A stretch of DNA of 64,000 bases from Sarcocystis neurona (lineage: Eukaryota; Apicomplexa; Conoidasida; Eucoccidiorida; Sarcocystidae), in contig KL647326.1 in the NCBI GenBank assembly GCA_000727475.1, positions 62,001 to 126,000 on the forward strand, in the 5' to 3' direction. The first letter of the stretch is position 1. Each line of letters starts with the position of its first letter. The translations under genes were made by a program, and so were the position numbers. This document shows, one piece after another, positions 48,014-59,973 of this stretch. The notes under the pieces are model-generated. The model was given only the letters and a program-made list of their open reading frames with translations, was not told the origin of the DNA and did no database searches.

Positions 48014-51000
48014 CATGTGTTCACATATGTGCATATATGTCGTACATTTCTACGTCCATATGTATAGATATGTCCACATAAGTACATACACACGTAGATA
48101 TGTATACGTATATATGTATATATATATATATATGCTTGTATAGAAGAAGGGCGTAGAAGGCGTGGGAGCAGTCATACAGAAACTGGAGACAACACACACC
48201 CAGAAGAAGCTCACGCAGTGTAAGCGTGTCTATGCACATATGTCTACATATCGATGTCCATACACATATATATATATATGCGGATAGACGTACACACACA
48301 TATAAGTGTACATCTCTATACGTATGTATATGCATGTGTCCCTTCACACATATGTGTACGTACATTTATTTACATATATGTATATATGCCTGGCTGCTGA
48401 CTGACGACAGAGACACGTAGTAGTGGACACCAGCCGCGCGCTTAGATGAAGGCTGTGAGAGAGAAGCACTTCAGTTCAATAGAATTGCTAGAAATGTCTA
48501 CGTGTACCTGCAGGCAGGGCAAAGGGTGAGGCAGGTGTAGGAGACGAGACGCCTGCACAGAAAGATATACATGTCTGCGCCTGACGCGTGTGTGTAGCTT
48601 GATACACTGACCACAGTAAATTGGAATCACCAAGAGAAAGACGGGTGGCTCAGGAGACAGCATCACCTGTTGCCAGAATTGAGGAGGCGGTACAGACTCC
48701 GCTTGTGAAACTCGGTGGTGGTCCGGGGAATGCTCGTGGTTATTTTTTTTTTGAGAGAAAGTGCCTTCCCCAAAAGGCAACTACTTCTAGAGAGGTATGT
48801 CCTTACTCTTCGCACTTGCGCTGCGACATTGCTTTAATCTCTGGGACAACGGCAGAGACTTGCTGCGTGTAGACATTTCCACCAACTCTGCGCAGTGGGG
48901 TGGGGCTTGGTGACGACGCCCTTGGCGTAAGTACACGGCTGTCCACCACTATGTCTCTGTGCTGCGTAGCAACAGCCAGGTACGTGGCATACGTGTATAC
49001 GTGTGCGTATCCGGGTTGGGCGGAACGACTCTGTAGACAGACTCGCTGGGCAAGCAGACACACTCGCCCATACAGAGAGACGCGGCGGGTTTCCTCTTTC
49101 CTCAGATGCTTCTTCGTCTCCCCCCATTTTTTCCTCTGGATTCGGAGACAGACACATCGACACACAGACATACACACACACACGTAGACATGGGCACACG
49201 CATCCTTTGGTTTTCATCGTCGTGTGAAGTAGATGTATTTACACGCAAATCCGCTGTAGAGACGAGCAACACAGACACTTTCCTGCCTTAGAGGGAGGCA
49301 GTCAGAGACAGGCGAGTTCGGGAACTAAGAGAACACTGCCAGACGCGCACTCTTCCCTCGAGTAGAGAGACAAGAAGAAGGTGGTCGTCGGCAGTAGCGC
49401 CGCAGACGGGCCACTTGAACAGCAGCAACCCCACCCGCGTGCGGGGGACTAATATATATCTCTCTGTGGGGCGGGTGTGCCTGCAAAGCACCAACAGCAG
49501 CAGCAACAGAAGCACAGCGTGTGTTTCGTCCCGAGTTACATGAGCAAGACAACCTTTTCTCTTTTTTCGTGCTGCCTTCAACACTCACAACTCGCCCGGT
49601 TACTAGGGAGTACTTCTAACGTGCCAGGCAAGAAGAGTGAGAGATGTGTCAAACACGAGAAACCGCTACGTAGATTGGCACGCTTCCGTATGCGTCGCAA
49701 AATGGGGCTTTCTGTAGAAGGGCAGTGTGCAAACTCGGAGTCACGTGCAGATGAAAGCTGCCTCACATTAGCTTATACAGCAGTATACGGCTTCTGCGGA
49801 AGCGCACAAGTTGACGGGACCCGGGTGGACGCAGAGGGACCCGGTCCTCTTTTTCTGCCACCCCGTGCACCGCGGAGAATTTGGCAGAATAGAGAGAAGC
49901 TTGGGAGACGTCAGCGCACGGGTATTGTTTCTTGCGTGTGAAGAAGAACTCACGGCAGGCGGACGGGTCTCGCAGGAGAGGGCGGTTGACGCCGCCTCGG
50001 TGTTGCACAAGTGAACGGGTGCTGCGTTGCTGAACGCCGGACGCGCGGACGTACTTTTAGAGAATGATTTCGACCCCAGCAAAGCAGTTTGGAAGAGAAG
50101 AAGGAGACGCTGACATAGACACAACAAGAGGCAGGCAAACGAAGAACTTGGTCCTTGTGCCGGCGCATTTGTGTGAAGCGTCACCCGCTTTCACCTACAC
50201 ACCTTGTCTATGCCGCGCGATCGGCGTTTTAGGCGTAGAGAAGGACGAGGAGACGAGCAGGAGAACCAGCAAAAAACAGGGAAATTCTCCCTAAAAGCCC
50301 TCACCTGAGAACTTTTCGTTTCTCTCCCTGTCTTTGTGTCTCTCCGTTTCCGTTGGTCCCTTTGCGTATCCTCCTCTGCATCTCAGCTGCAGAGCGAGCG
50401 GCGTGTGCCTCCTGATATTATGTAGCTTGCTGCTAGTGACGTTGCCTTTCTATGCCTCGTACGCGCTGTATGTCTCTCTTTTTCCACATGCCTACTTATA
50501 ATTATCTGCTCTCTCTATCGCTTACTGTACATACATATATATATACACATGTATACATATGTAGGCACAGGTTGACCAGCGTAGATGTGTATATGTACGG
50601 AGGAGAGTACAGGAAGGATGAGGGTGGGAGAAAAAAGTAAATAGGACTTCTATCGCAGTTCTGGTGTTATGCGCGCAGACTTAATTTCGTTGCTAAGCTC
50701 TGCGTTAACATTTGATCCGGCAGCGAGGCCTTCGTGGAAGGATCTGCTGGTAAGTCAGGAGCGCAGCTTCTCGTTTCTCTGCACGTGGACGTTATTGGCA
50801 GCGACATTTAGACGGTAATGCGTTTTCTTCACCTGCAGAAGGAACACGTACATCCACGTGACACAGAGTTGGAAGAGGCAACATTTTTCTTCCTTCTCCG
50901 GCCTGTTTTCTTCGTCCCTCTACACTCCCTTCTGCACTCACACTTTTCACTATCTCCCCCAGTAACTCGCCTTTACGGCACTATATATATGTATATAGAT

Positions 51001-53091
51001 ATGTATACACATGTATATGTTTATACGTAGACGCACACACACACACACACACAAACACACAGACACAAGAACACACACACGAAGTAGCTCTAAAGTTTTA
51101 CGTCCACACAGATGAATGTATACCCACTGGCTGCAGGAATACATGATTGATTACACCGATATATACGTATAGATACGCACGTACTTGAGACAGGCGTGCA
51201 GGAACACACGCGGGCTTTCCTATGCAGAGTAGACATGTACACACGGAGGAGCCGACTGGATTGTGTTTTCGAAAAATCTGTTTATTTAGGAATGTACGGC
51301 ACCTGCCCTCGACGAGATAAAGAGAGATTCTGCCTTTTCTGCATTGCTTTTTACGTGACCCCCATCGCGCATGCAGTGCGTACACATGCCTGTCTGCGAC
51401 GTAGACGTATAGGTGAAAACGTTCTTCCATATTCCTTCACCTTGACGTGGGGAAACGTTGGCACCTCCGCGCTGTGTGCGTGCATGTAGAAGCGCGCCTG
51501 TGTCTGCGTATCTTTTGTCCTTGCTGGGTCTCCACATGTGCGCAGACTTCCTGTTGCGTCGGCGCGTGGGTATCGCGTTGCCGTGACTTAGCTCTTCTGC
51601 GTGTACACACACACACACACACGTCTGAGCAGCAAAAACAAGACGTGTAACGAAATTCCCTATGCTGTATGTTCCTCCTACAGTAAGACGCGATTCACAG
51701 GTGCGCGTAAAAACGTACAACGCTAGGCTTTCCGACTCGCAGAGAAACGCAGTTCTATCCACAGGTGTGTGTGTGTGTGTGTACACTTATATAGGAATGC
51801 ACGCTGTTGCTCGTTTCTGCTGTTCTCTTTTTCCTTAAGAGTTCTTACTGCTTCCCGTGTTGCAGCGGTGTTAATAGAAGTAGGTACGAGATGAACGAAG
51901 CTTGAGAGAGAGAGAGACAGAAAGAGAAGCTTGCACCAGCTTCTACGTGTCTGTCTCTACATTTTGCTCGATTTTGAGATACGTCCAGGTCATTCAGTTT
52001 TGTGGTTGCAGGTGAATAGTAATAAATCTTGATTAAGTGCGGATGCCTGTACAAAGGCAGATTCCCCGTAATCGTCCGTAACGCCTCTGCAGAAATTCCC
52101 ACGTAAAAGTCGGAATGCTATTGTGGCTCCACGAATCGGGGACAGGCTGCGCAGGCTGCGTCGATTTACCGGCCAGTAAACTACGGAGATGACACAGCCG
52201 TGACACGGTGGCTCTACGTGCGGTCCGCTTCGCCAGAGAAGGACCTTCGCAATTAATTTGCCATTTGCGCGATGCAAATGTGTATCCGTGTTGGCGTCCA
52301 TATTTTCACATGTTCTATTACGTATCTCTTACTTCGTACATATATATATATATATGTGTATGTTTACACTAATAGATATACGTGCGTCTCCTATGTATTT
52401 CTCCCTTTACATATATCTATATATATTCAAATGGACAAGCGTTCGTCTGGTGTTTAACTCTCACATTCTATATGTTTCTAAATACATGAAAAGTGCATTT
52501 TTACAACTATTGTGTATCTCTCTCACTTCACATATATAGCAACCCGCATGTTTGTGTCTACGTTTGCGCGTGTTCCACGACAACCTTGTATACACGTGCA
52601 TTCGTACATCCTGTCTACAGGCGTTTCGACGTGCATGCGTGTATAAGGTGTTTCTCTCGTAGACCCGTGTGGCCTCGCAGCCCTAACTATGTCACGCCTC
52701 ACTGCTGAAGTGAAGACCAGCTGCGCTCGTGTTGCCATGCCAAACAGGTGTATATATAAATAGAGAGAGAGAAAGAAACAGGAAGGAATAGAGGGAGGGA
52801 TGTCAACGTATTGATTTCTGACACGCGTGTAGTAGTACCTCGTGCACTCTGTTTAGGTAAGAGGCCCTGCTGTGATGGCATGCTAATGTTCTGCAGGGGA
52901 CCGGTGAGAGGCTACAGCTGCAGGCAGCGGACTTTCTTCGTGGGGTGGGGAATCTCTTCGGGATTACGCGGTCCAACGCAGAAGACGCGTATCTAGGAGA
53001 TAACCCTGCAACGCGTCGCCAGATGCATGAGAAGCCTGAGCGTCATATCCGGACACAAGAAGAGGGCAGCTCCGGGTGTCAGTTCATGTGA
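29550..53091 (+). CDS. predicted pseudokinase with coiled coil and CaaX tail
   Basis: Exons: 29,550-29,696; 30,013-about 30,058; 31,460-31,529; 32,901-32,975; 34,513-34,636; 35,511-35,575; 37,360-37,601; 39,115-39,232; 40,963-41,072; 44,547-44,749; micro-exon about 47,514-47,538; 47,657-47,746; 50,679-50,749; 52,897-53,091. Phases agree. The N-terminal part is acidic, then Ala/Glu coiled coil. The kinase fold shows a beta3 lysine (TFVVKLYE), hinge (PYMKNGTIGEVAKK), HGSIHPHNIFV for HRDxKxxN, GDFLPR for DFG, SPEY for APE, DVFCFGLVILYL, and FDPAARPSWKDLL. The HRD aspartate and lysine are replaced (Ser, His), the DFG glycine is Leu, and no glycine-rich loop is visible, so catalysis is unlikely. 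The protein ends CQFM, a CaaX box with Met, predicting farnesylation and membrane attachment. The N gap may hide an exon, and the start codon is not identified. Confidence 0.85.
30370..30690 (+). repeat. CT-rich (TCTCTGTATG)n-like tract in kinase intron
   Basis: Degenerate repeats of TCTCTCTGTATG fill the stretch. Long Leu/Ser/Cys open frames here are by-products of the repeat. Confidence 0.9.
32030..32785. other. assembly gap, 756 N
   Basis: An unbroken run of N inside an intron of the kinase gene, between the exons at 31,460 and 32,901. Open frames that span it are meaningless. Confidence 1.
32787..32802. repeat. 16-bp perfect palindrome at the gap edge
   Basis: AGCTACGC followed by GCGTAGCT, two bases after the N run. 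It may be real, or it may reflect a hairpin that stopped assembly. Confidence 0.9.
36530..37290 (+). repeat. intronic GCT/CTG low-complexity tract
   Basis: About 760 bp dominated by GCTGCTGCT and variants, just before the kinase exon at 37,360. The plus frames read Leu/Ala/Cys strings and the minus frames Gln/Ala/Ser strings. None has splice support, so this is treated as intron. Confidence 0.8.
37817..37910. repeat. copy 1 of a short dispersed intronic repeat
   Basis: Begins GGTTTCACTGCAAAGTATAC, then TA-rich sequence, then GTATGTGGCTG. It resembles 38,722-38,810. Confidence 0.7.
38722..38810. repeat. copy 2 of a short dispersed intronic repeat
   Basis: Begins GGTTTAACTGCAAAGTATAC, then TA-rich sequence, then GTATGAGGCTG. 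About 905 bp from copy 1, in the next intron segment. Confidence 0.7.
39833..40310. repeat. three tandem units of about 178 bp, TA-rich
   Basis: Units start at 39,833, 40,012 and about 40,188, at CCGATCTG, CCAATCTG and CTAGTCTG. The first two share a block reading AAATATGGGTGTTTGTGTTG. Located in a kinase-gene intron. Confidence 0.8.
45123..45690. repeat. minisatellite, about seven units of 67-103 bp
   Basis: The core ACCGGGATACCA.TGTAGT recurs near 45,123, 45,204, 45,292, 45,379, 45,461, 45,528 and 45,631. Each copy is followed by TATATCTATATCTCTCTCT-like sequence. Located in a kinase-gene intron. Confidence 0.85.
46680..47520 (+). repeat. CT-rich tract with TTTACTTCTCTCTGT repeats
   Basis: Degenerate TCTCTCTGT and TTTACTTCTCTC units over about 840 bp in a kinase intron, running up to the acceptor near 47,509. 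Confidence 0.9.
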
Positions 53092-56000
53092 AAAAGGGAA
53101 CTGGTTTTCTTGAGTTGTGGACTTCTTATATATTTGGGGATGCATGTGAGAATGCAGCAGCGGCTGCAAGTGGCGGTGGTGCGGAGTGCAGGTGAGCTGT
53201 GAGTGTCACAGTTAGTGCTGATTCGGTGCACTGGATATCTACTAGGGTACGGGATGTGTGAAGATACGCGTATTTTTTCATGTCTAGTTTTTGCGAGTTC
53301 TCAAGTTCGTGCATTCTTATGTATCTGCGTGCGGTAAAGGATTCCGGGTGATGGAGCGTGTGCGCGTCCGCCTTCGTGGCAGAATGCTGGCCGACGGTAC
53401 TTCCGCGTAAACGGGAAGAATCGATGAAAGACTTCAACCCTGCTTACTGCAGAAGGTGTGCTTCATCCAAGAATTCGCTGATTTGCAGCGGTCACCTGCG
53501 TACCGCCACTTTAGCATGGCGAACCAAGAAATATCACTTCTTTTGACGCACGTCCTACCAGTAGTGTGCTTCCATGTATCTGGGTGCAAGCGCGTGTGAA
53601 CGCGCAAACTATTTATCAAGGTAGAGTATATCCAATGGACATTCGTATTATACGACAGTTACACTACCAGGTTAACAGCACTACCAACCGGAAGTGGTGC
53701 GGAGGAGTGCTTCACAATTATTATCTGCATCCTCTGTCGTTGTTGCCGTCGTATCCCATGCCTGTCAACGCAGTCTCACTTTGCCGGCGTGATTGCGGGA
53801 GCAGAACTACTAGGGAATGTGCGCCACGTGTGCCTTCCGTAAGTGGGGATCCCTCTTCCAAGGTGCTTGGCACACCTGACAGCTCGTACTTCGCCTGTGG
53901 GAGCTGTCATACACATAAACGCTTCACGCGCCGTGTAGCTGCGTTTTTTATTATGGAACTGATACTAAACAGGATGGGCATTTCGCACCACCCGGATCGA
54001 CTAGGTAGTATCGGCTAGGCGGCTTCGTAGTATATCTTAGCACATGCACAGCTTCCGCAGTCACCTGCTAACCGTTTATCGACTGGATTGACAACATTCA
54101 AAAATACACATCGTTCGTACGTGTGCATCCCTAGACTCAAATGCTTGATGTGAGGTGGCAGCCAAACAAGTGCGCGTCCGCGTTGCACGTGCGTAAGCGG
54201 TTATACCGCAGGCGACGCACGATTGTACGCGCGTCTAAATGATCGAAGTATCTAGCAACTTCTGAAAAAAGGTCTTCTGGACAACTGCTCACTAGGCACC
54301 CCGATGAAACAACTAGTTACAGAATAGATGCGGTGTGAAAAAATCAAAGAGAGAAGCGTGGACCATGCAACAACCTACCGATGGAATCGGTCTACGTTTG
54401 CAGCGGCCCCGACGAAGTGGTGCCAGTTGCACAACGCGAGAAACGTCCTCCCACGAGCCTCACTTGACGTTACTACTACAAGCTGGGGACACGCCGCGCA
54501 AGCCCCGATGTTCACGCTGCCTGTCGTTGTAGCCACACACAAACACGTTGACACATTGGGGGCGTGCTCCCATACGTCTACACTCACGCAAGTGTCGGCC
54601 TACACCTCCCCATGCTCGAAAACGTAATGCTGCTACCTCAGACACATTTACAACGCCAGCTTTCTTCCACGAAATCTTCTCTCCCTTACATCATCTAAGT
54701 ATAAACACATTTTTCAACGAGTCATTTTACGTTGCAAACCAGCCCTCAATCCAGTCAATGACATACAAGATGATGCGTTCTAAAACGATACGGGCGTATA
54801 ATTGCATACGCGAAAGTATGTACGTATGCACATACGTGTGTATGGAGGTTTGCCCCCAAATATGTGCACAACTTTGTCCCCACTGCGTGTGGCCCCTGCG
54901 GCCTTCGCTTCGACTGCTGGGTGTCTACAACCACAGCCAGCAGCCTGCGAAAGAACAACATCTGAAACGCCATACACATTTAGACTGGTCCGTTTGCCTA
55001 TTTGCTTACATGCGTCTCTATAGTGGGGAAGTTGGTCGTACACTGGAACAGGGTTGGAAGACGAACATACATGGATGTATATAGATAGGCATGCACTTGG
55101 GGAATACAACCTGAATTCAAATCTCTCTTTGTATCCATACGTGCGTATGCGTCTATCTATACAGATATGTATTGTGAAAATATATACATGTGCAAGTGAG
55201 ACGAATAGACAGCCGCAGGGACCAAATGCGAAAGATAAACTGCGTCGTCATCCTGCCTATCGGACACAGTGACCAGCTCACGGAAGCGGATGTACACAAA
55301 AGATCGCTTCGAGAACTTTTTGTGTACTTACATTTCGAAGAGGGAGGCACGGTTTCGCCGCATGGTGGCTGCCTCACGGATTCAGTGCAGCAAGTAGCTC
55401 GCTAACGCAGTCTCCCGAACGTAAGCGCTATCTCTCGAGAACACATAAACTGAGCTTTTGCCGTTGTAAGACCTGCCTCTCTGCGCCACCAAAACCGCCC
55501 TTGAAGCGTGCGCGCGTCATTCGACTTTTTCCCCTACAAGCAAATACCATTACCAAGTGAGATACGTTTCTAGTATCTTTGCAATGACTCTCCGACAAAC
55601 GTGAAGGTAACCCACAGATACGGACACGTGTACACAAGTACACGTATCTTGTATGGGAACCCTTGTGAAATTGCTTCCAGGGCCGTACCCCGAAAAGCCA
55701 TCGGCTGGAACACACAGACGTAAGAAATATCGTGTCGGCTAAGATGAATTCGACCACACCGATTTTGTCTATCGTGAGTAGGTAATACTACGGCGGCAAT
55801 TATGCTGCACATGCGCGTGGAGTTTTGCATCAAGTGCATGCGCGTACAATGGCCGCAGGCAACAAGCTGCGACGCCGATCACGCGTATTAAATGGCACTC
55901 TGTGAAGTTGGCTGTGGGGTTCCCTGAAAAGATTAATTCTGCGTTTCAGCTGCGATGATAGCGCTCGCTTAGGTGCGCTTTGAGCTGCTAGTGTTAATTC

Positions 56001-56169
56001 CATTACGCCGCAAAACAGCTGTGCATCCTCCCGCAGAACACCTCGTGGCACTGTGGCAGCGTTTTGTTGTGGCTGCGGATGATCGTACCCAGGTCGTGTA
56101 ACTTCACTCTTACAACCTTCCCCGCGTCGGCAAGCACAGATCTTGCATTTTGTCCCATCCCAGTGAAAA
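53092..56169. other. no supported gene between the kinase gene and SNU13
   Basis: Frames at 53,566-54,018, 54,548-55,084 and 55,190-55,405 are near chance length. The last has a competing minus-strand reading with a good context (GCCACCATGCGG) and a GTAAGT donor. None is called. Confidence 0.4.
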
Positions 56170-58696
56170 ATGACAACCGAGGTGGAGCCGGAAGTCAGCT
56201 CAAAGGCTTACCCGCTCGCTTCTTTGGAGGTGACGAACCAGATTTTGGATATCGTCCAGCAGGCGTGCAACTACAAACAACTGCGTAAGGGCGCAAATGA
56301 AGGTAAGTTTTATTTCAGACGAAAAGTGATCCTTAGGATGCCAACGAGAGCAAACTACATACCCGACGGGTTTCCTGCGGTGTTAGGCGACAGCGAGGAG
56401 AAGGGAAGCGACAGTGCCGTGCTAAGAGTTCATGCTTTTCTGACAGAGCATTTACAGAGGGGGACCACGTATATTTGCCCTTGGGCGTATCTAGTTATGC
56501 TGAGAGACAGACTGATATGTCACAGCTTTGCGGCTGGCTTGCCGGCCGCCGATAGGGCAGGTTCCGGATGTGCTTACTCGAGTTAGCCAAGGTGCTACTG
56601 ATACACCACTCACTGCACAGCGGAGGCTGTTTCTGGCCATTAAACAGTTCCTCCCTGATACACTTCACATACAGTTTTTTCCAGGTGCGAGAAGATTGGT
56701 GCGCGCAAGTAAGTGGTGGCTTACAGTCCACGTTCTGGCGCGTGACGATTTGCAATGCTGCGAGAAAGCTGTAGATGTATTCTCCATTGAGGGAGAAGTG
56801 GTCGACAAAGAATCGCTATATAAAGGTTATGCGTTATGCTGCGAAAATCAGTGTGACGTGACTACATGTGTCTGCTCGGCTGCACCGAGCAGCGGATGCT
56901 CTTCTGTGTCTGTTTCGTTGCTGCAGAAGTGTACACAGAAGTGATAGGGCGACAAAAGTCTCTTTCTGTGAACGATAGATGTAATGGTAAAAGCAGAAAA
57001 GTTGGACATACACTTCCCTGCGTGGGTATCTCGTAAAAAACGTATTGAAAATCGCGACCCTCAAACAGCCGACATGTTACACTGTGAAATTACAGGCAGG
57101 CTGCCATCACGGGAGAAATTCTGTTGACTGTTTGTTTCCAGGCAACACTGTAGTGAAGATTTGTGGACGTTACCTGTGACGTGATTTATCTGCTCTTTTG
57201 GTCGGAAGCTAGAGGAATGCGTAGGGTGCTCCATGTGGTGAAGGCGGTAACGAGCAGCGGGAACTTATGAAGGCGTAGCTGTGGCAAGGGAGAATGATGG
57301 ATTTTGTGGCTGTGTGGTATTTCGGTGCTACAGCGACAAAGACTCTGAACCGCGGCACGGCAGAAATTGTAGTTCTCGCGGCCGACGCGGAGCCACTAGA
57401 AATTCTACTTCATTTGCCTTTACTTTGCGAGGACAAGGTGAGCGTACACACCGGCAGGGTAAACGGATAGACAAGAGGAAACGAATGTGGAAGCTCGCAG
57501 AAGTGGGACACGAGGACAGAGGTGCCACAACGCACGTAGGATAACAACACGCTCAGAAACCAAGATGACTCACAGACCGCAAGTCAGTTAATTGGAATGC
57601 GAAAAAAAGTCTGAGAAGACCTGTTGCCCTTGAGTAGGTGGACAACAACCATAGAACACGAGTGAGGAAAGAAGAAGTCAAGAACGTTTTGGTGTGGACC
57701 GCCGTCATTATTGTGTATATTGTGATTCGTGTAAGGCTCGGGTGTACACACAACACAGCCTCCCCCCAGGACTATATGGCAGTGTTGTTTAGGAGCTTCA
57801 GCAGCAAATAAGGCAGTGACGTGCACCTCACAGAGAGTTTGCGTGGCTGACTGATGCCGGAAGATTTCAGTTTGATAGAATCGGTGTATGCTTTCGCGCA
57901 CGTTGCCACTTCGCACCGCGTGTGGTGAGTGCACTGGCGTGAAGCATCCGCTGGTGGCGTGTGAGGCGTTTAGAAGCGAAATGAATGCCGGAAAAAAGAT
58001 ATGGGAGTGTGCCCCTGTACACGGGAGAGAATGACGAAAGTGATCCCGATGCAGTCTGAAGTGCCTTATGAGAACAACGTGCGTGTTTGCACCAGTTTGA
58101 GCAGATAGGAAGTGAGTTTGCGTCGCAAGGTGGTGAAGCAATTTTGTCTTGGTAGCGATAAACGCGGAGGCACGAAATTCCGATGCAGAACATACGCAGT
58201 AAAGGAGCGGACTACGCCGTCGCTTTACTGGGGTAAAGGTGTTGGCGAACGCAGGGGGTAATCACTCAGTGGAGTGGGAGCAACGGGGGGAAGTGCCAAG
58301 GGCGGACGTGTGAGCCTGTGGTGGTTAATAATATACGGATTTGACAATGGAAAACGCAAAAGTAGGATTGAAGAAACAGAAGTGGGAACAATTTTGAGCT
58401 TGTGATGGTTAATGAAGGTATAGAGATTTAACACTGAAAACTGCAAAAGTACGACTGAGAATGCTCAGAAGTGGTAGCAAACATGCGTCATTTAATTACT
58501 TTTCCGTCATCTTCTGTGAATGCTGCGTGGTCTGCAGAACGTCCCGTATGTTTTTGTGAGGAGCAAGGTGGCTTTAGGACGCGCGTGTGGCGTTTCGCGC
58601 CCCGTCATCTCGTGCTCGATCACCAGCAAAGAGGGGTCCGCCCTCAATCCGCAAATCGCAGAATTAAAGAATATTATCGAAATGATGCTAATATAG
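56170..58696 (+). CDS. SNU13: SNU13 / 15.5 kDa snRNP protein (L7Ae family)
   Basis: Three exons, 56,170-56,302, 57,334-57,437 and 58,538-58,696 (TAG), encode 131 residues, close to the usual 125-130. The reading is clearly SNU13/NHP2L1: KAYPLA near the start, [37 protein letters not shown], then [15 protein letters not shown]. All introns have GT..AG ends in matching phase (1 and 0). The protein binds the kink-turn of U4 snRNA in the U4/U6.U5 tri-snRNP and of box C/D snoRNAs, so it serves splicing and rRNA modification in the nucleus. The first ATG gives a normal N-terminus. The introns are about 1.0 and 1.1 kb. The gene is convergent with the LOG gene downstream. Confidence 0.97.
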
Positions 58697-59973
58697 AATA
58701 AAAGTGCGTTCGGGAAAGAAGGACGCAACCGGTGTCCGCATACAACGCGACGAGAGAAAGAGTCCTCGTGCAGCAAAAATTGCTTTTATCAAGCACCTAA
58801 GATACTGAGAGGCAGCTGTTTAAGTGGATGGATCAATGCAGGGTGCGCTTCGAAGCGTAAGTGTCCTATGTGCAGGCGAAAAGCTATTGTCTTTCGATGA
58901 AGTTTTGACGTAACCGTATTCAGTCTTCTCCAGCTGTTGTGGGAACTTGTGTTTTTCTAGAGTAACCGAGAAAGTAGCCCCAGGCCGGAAAGAAGCGAGA
59001 TGAAGGACATCACAGACGTGCGTGTTCATTTCGTGGCAACTGGTATCAGGTAAACATGTACACCCCATCTGCTGGAAATGGTACGCGTCGGTTTCTTACA
59101 ATGTATTGTAACTGTAATCAAAACTTGGGTTGTGACTACCGTGTCACGGCGGTGTGGCTGCCACGATTGCCTTAAGTACGATCGTGTCGCCACGTGTACG
59201 GAAGTCGAATGCGACGCTCGATACTGTATACTCTGAGCACACAACAAGTGCGAACGTGTAAATCTTATGTTTGGGATCGCTAGTCTTCAACGCATCCGCC
59301 AGTTGAACTGAGGTACGGTGTCACACGAACTCTTCGATACCCACATTGCTCCTGTGAGAGTACGATCTACGTAGAGCGAAAAATCAAATTCGCGCTGCCA
59401 CTGCGTGTCCCCTTTTGGTAAGTACCCAGCCACAAGACGCACACGCATTCTGAAAGAGATGCGCAGTTGTGACGGGTGCTTCGACTACAGCAAAACAGTT
59501 CGCCGCACGTAGAAGTCGGTCAGTCCACAGCTCCCACGGTCCAGGTGATACTGCCTCACTCACGACTGTACAGTTTTTTGATATGCAGACATGGATTTGT
59601 GTAACAGCCACAACAGCTCCACACCCGATACATCTTTACACAGTAGGGTAGTATGCGACGACGCTTCCTCTTAAAGGACGTGTACGCACACGAGACCACG
59701 CCTACAAAATATTCACTGCTAACGTTCAAGAAGAAATTCCGTGTCAGCGAATACTATGGGATACCATAAAAGAAAGACTCCCACCGTAGTCCACTGGAAA
59801 CGGTTTCAGAAGCGTCTGATCGAGTGCGAGCCAGCGTTGTGAACAGGTGATGTTAAATCACGCACAGGACAATGCGATATATGCTCTGCAAACAAACAAG
59901 CATACTGTAAACAAACATGCGTTCATGGGATTCGCGCCCCCTAAAAACGAACGACGATGTCAGTTTCCCACAA
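58697..59973. other. convergent intergenic region
   Basis: It separates the 3' ends of SNU13 (plus) and the LOG gene (minus). AATAAA begins at 58,697, directly after the SNU13 stop. No coding signal is seen. Confidence 0.6.

Noticed and set aside
48136..50014. Possible extra kinase exons near 48.1, 48.6, 48.9 and 49.5-50.0 kb
   Set aside because: Exon 47,657-47,746 joins the 50,679 exon directly in phase and gives a normal kinase C-lobe (REKDRDPDLISLLSSAL), so the extra blocks would disrupt the fold.
57584..58141. 185-codon minus-strand frame
   Set aside because: It lies in the second intron of SNU13, is rich in His and Thr, and its length is near chance for 64 kb.
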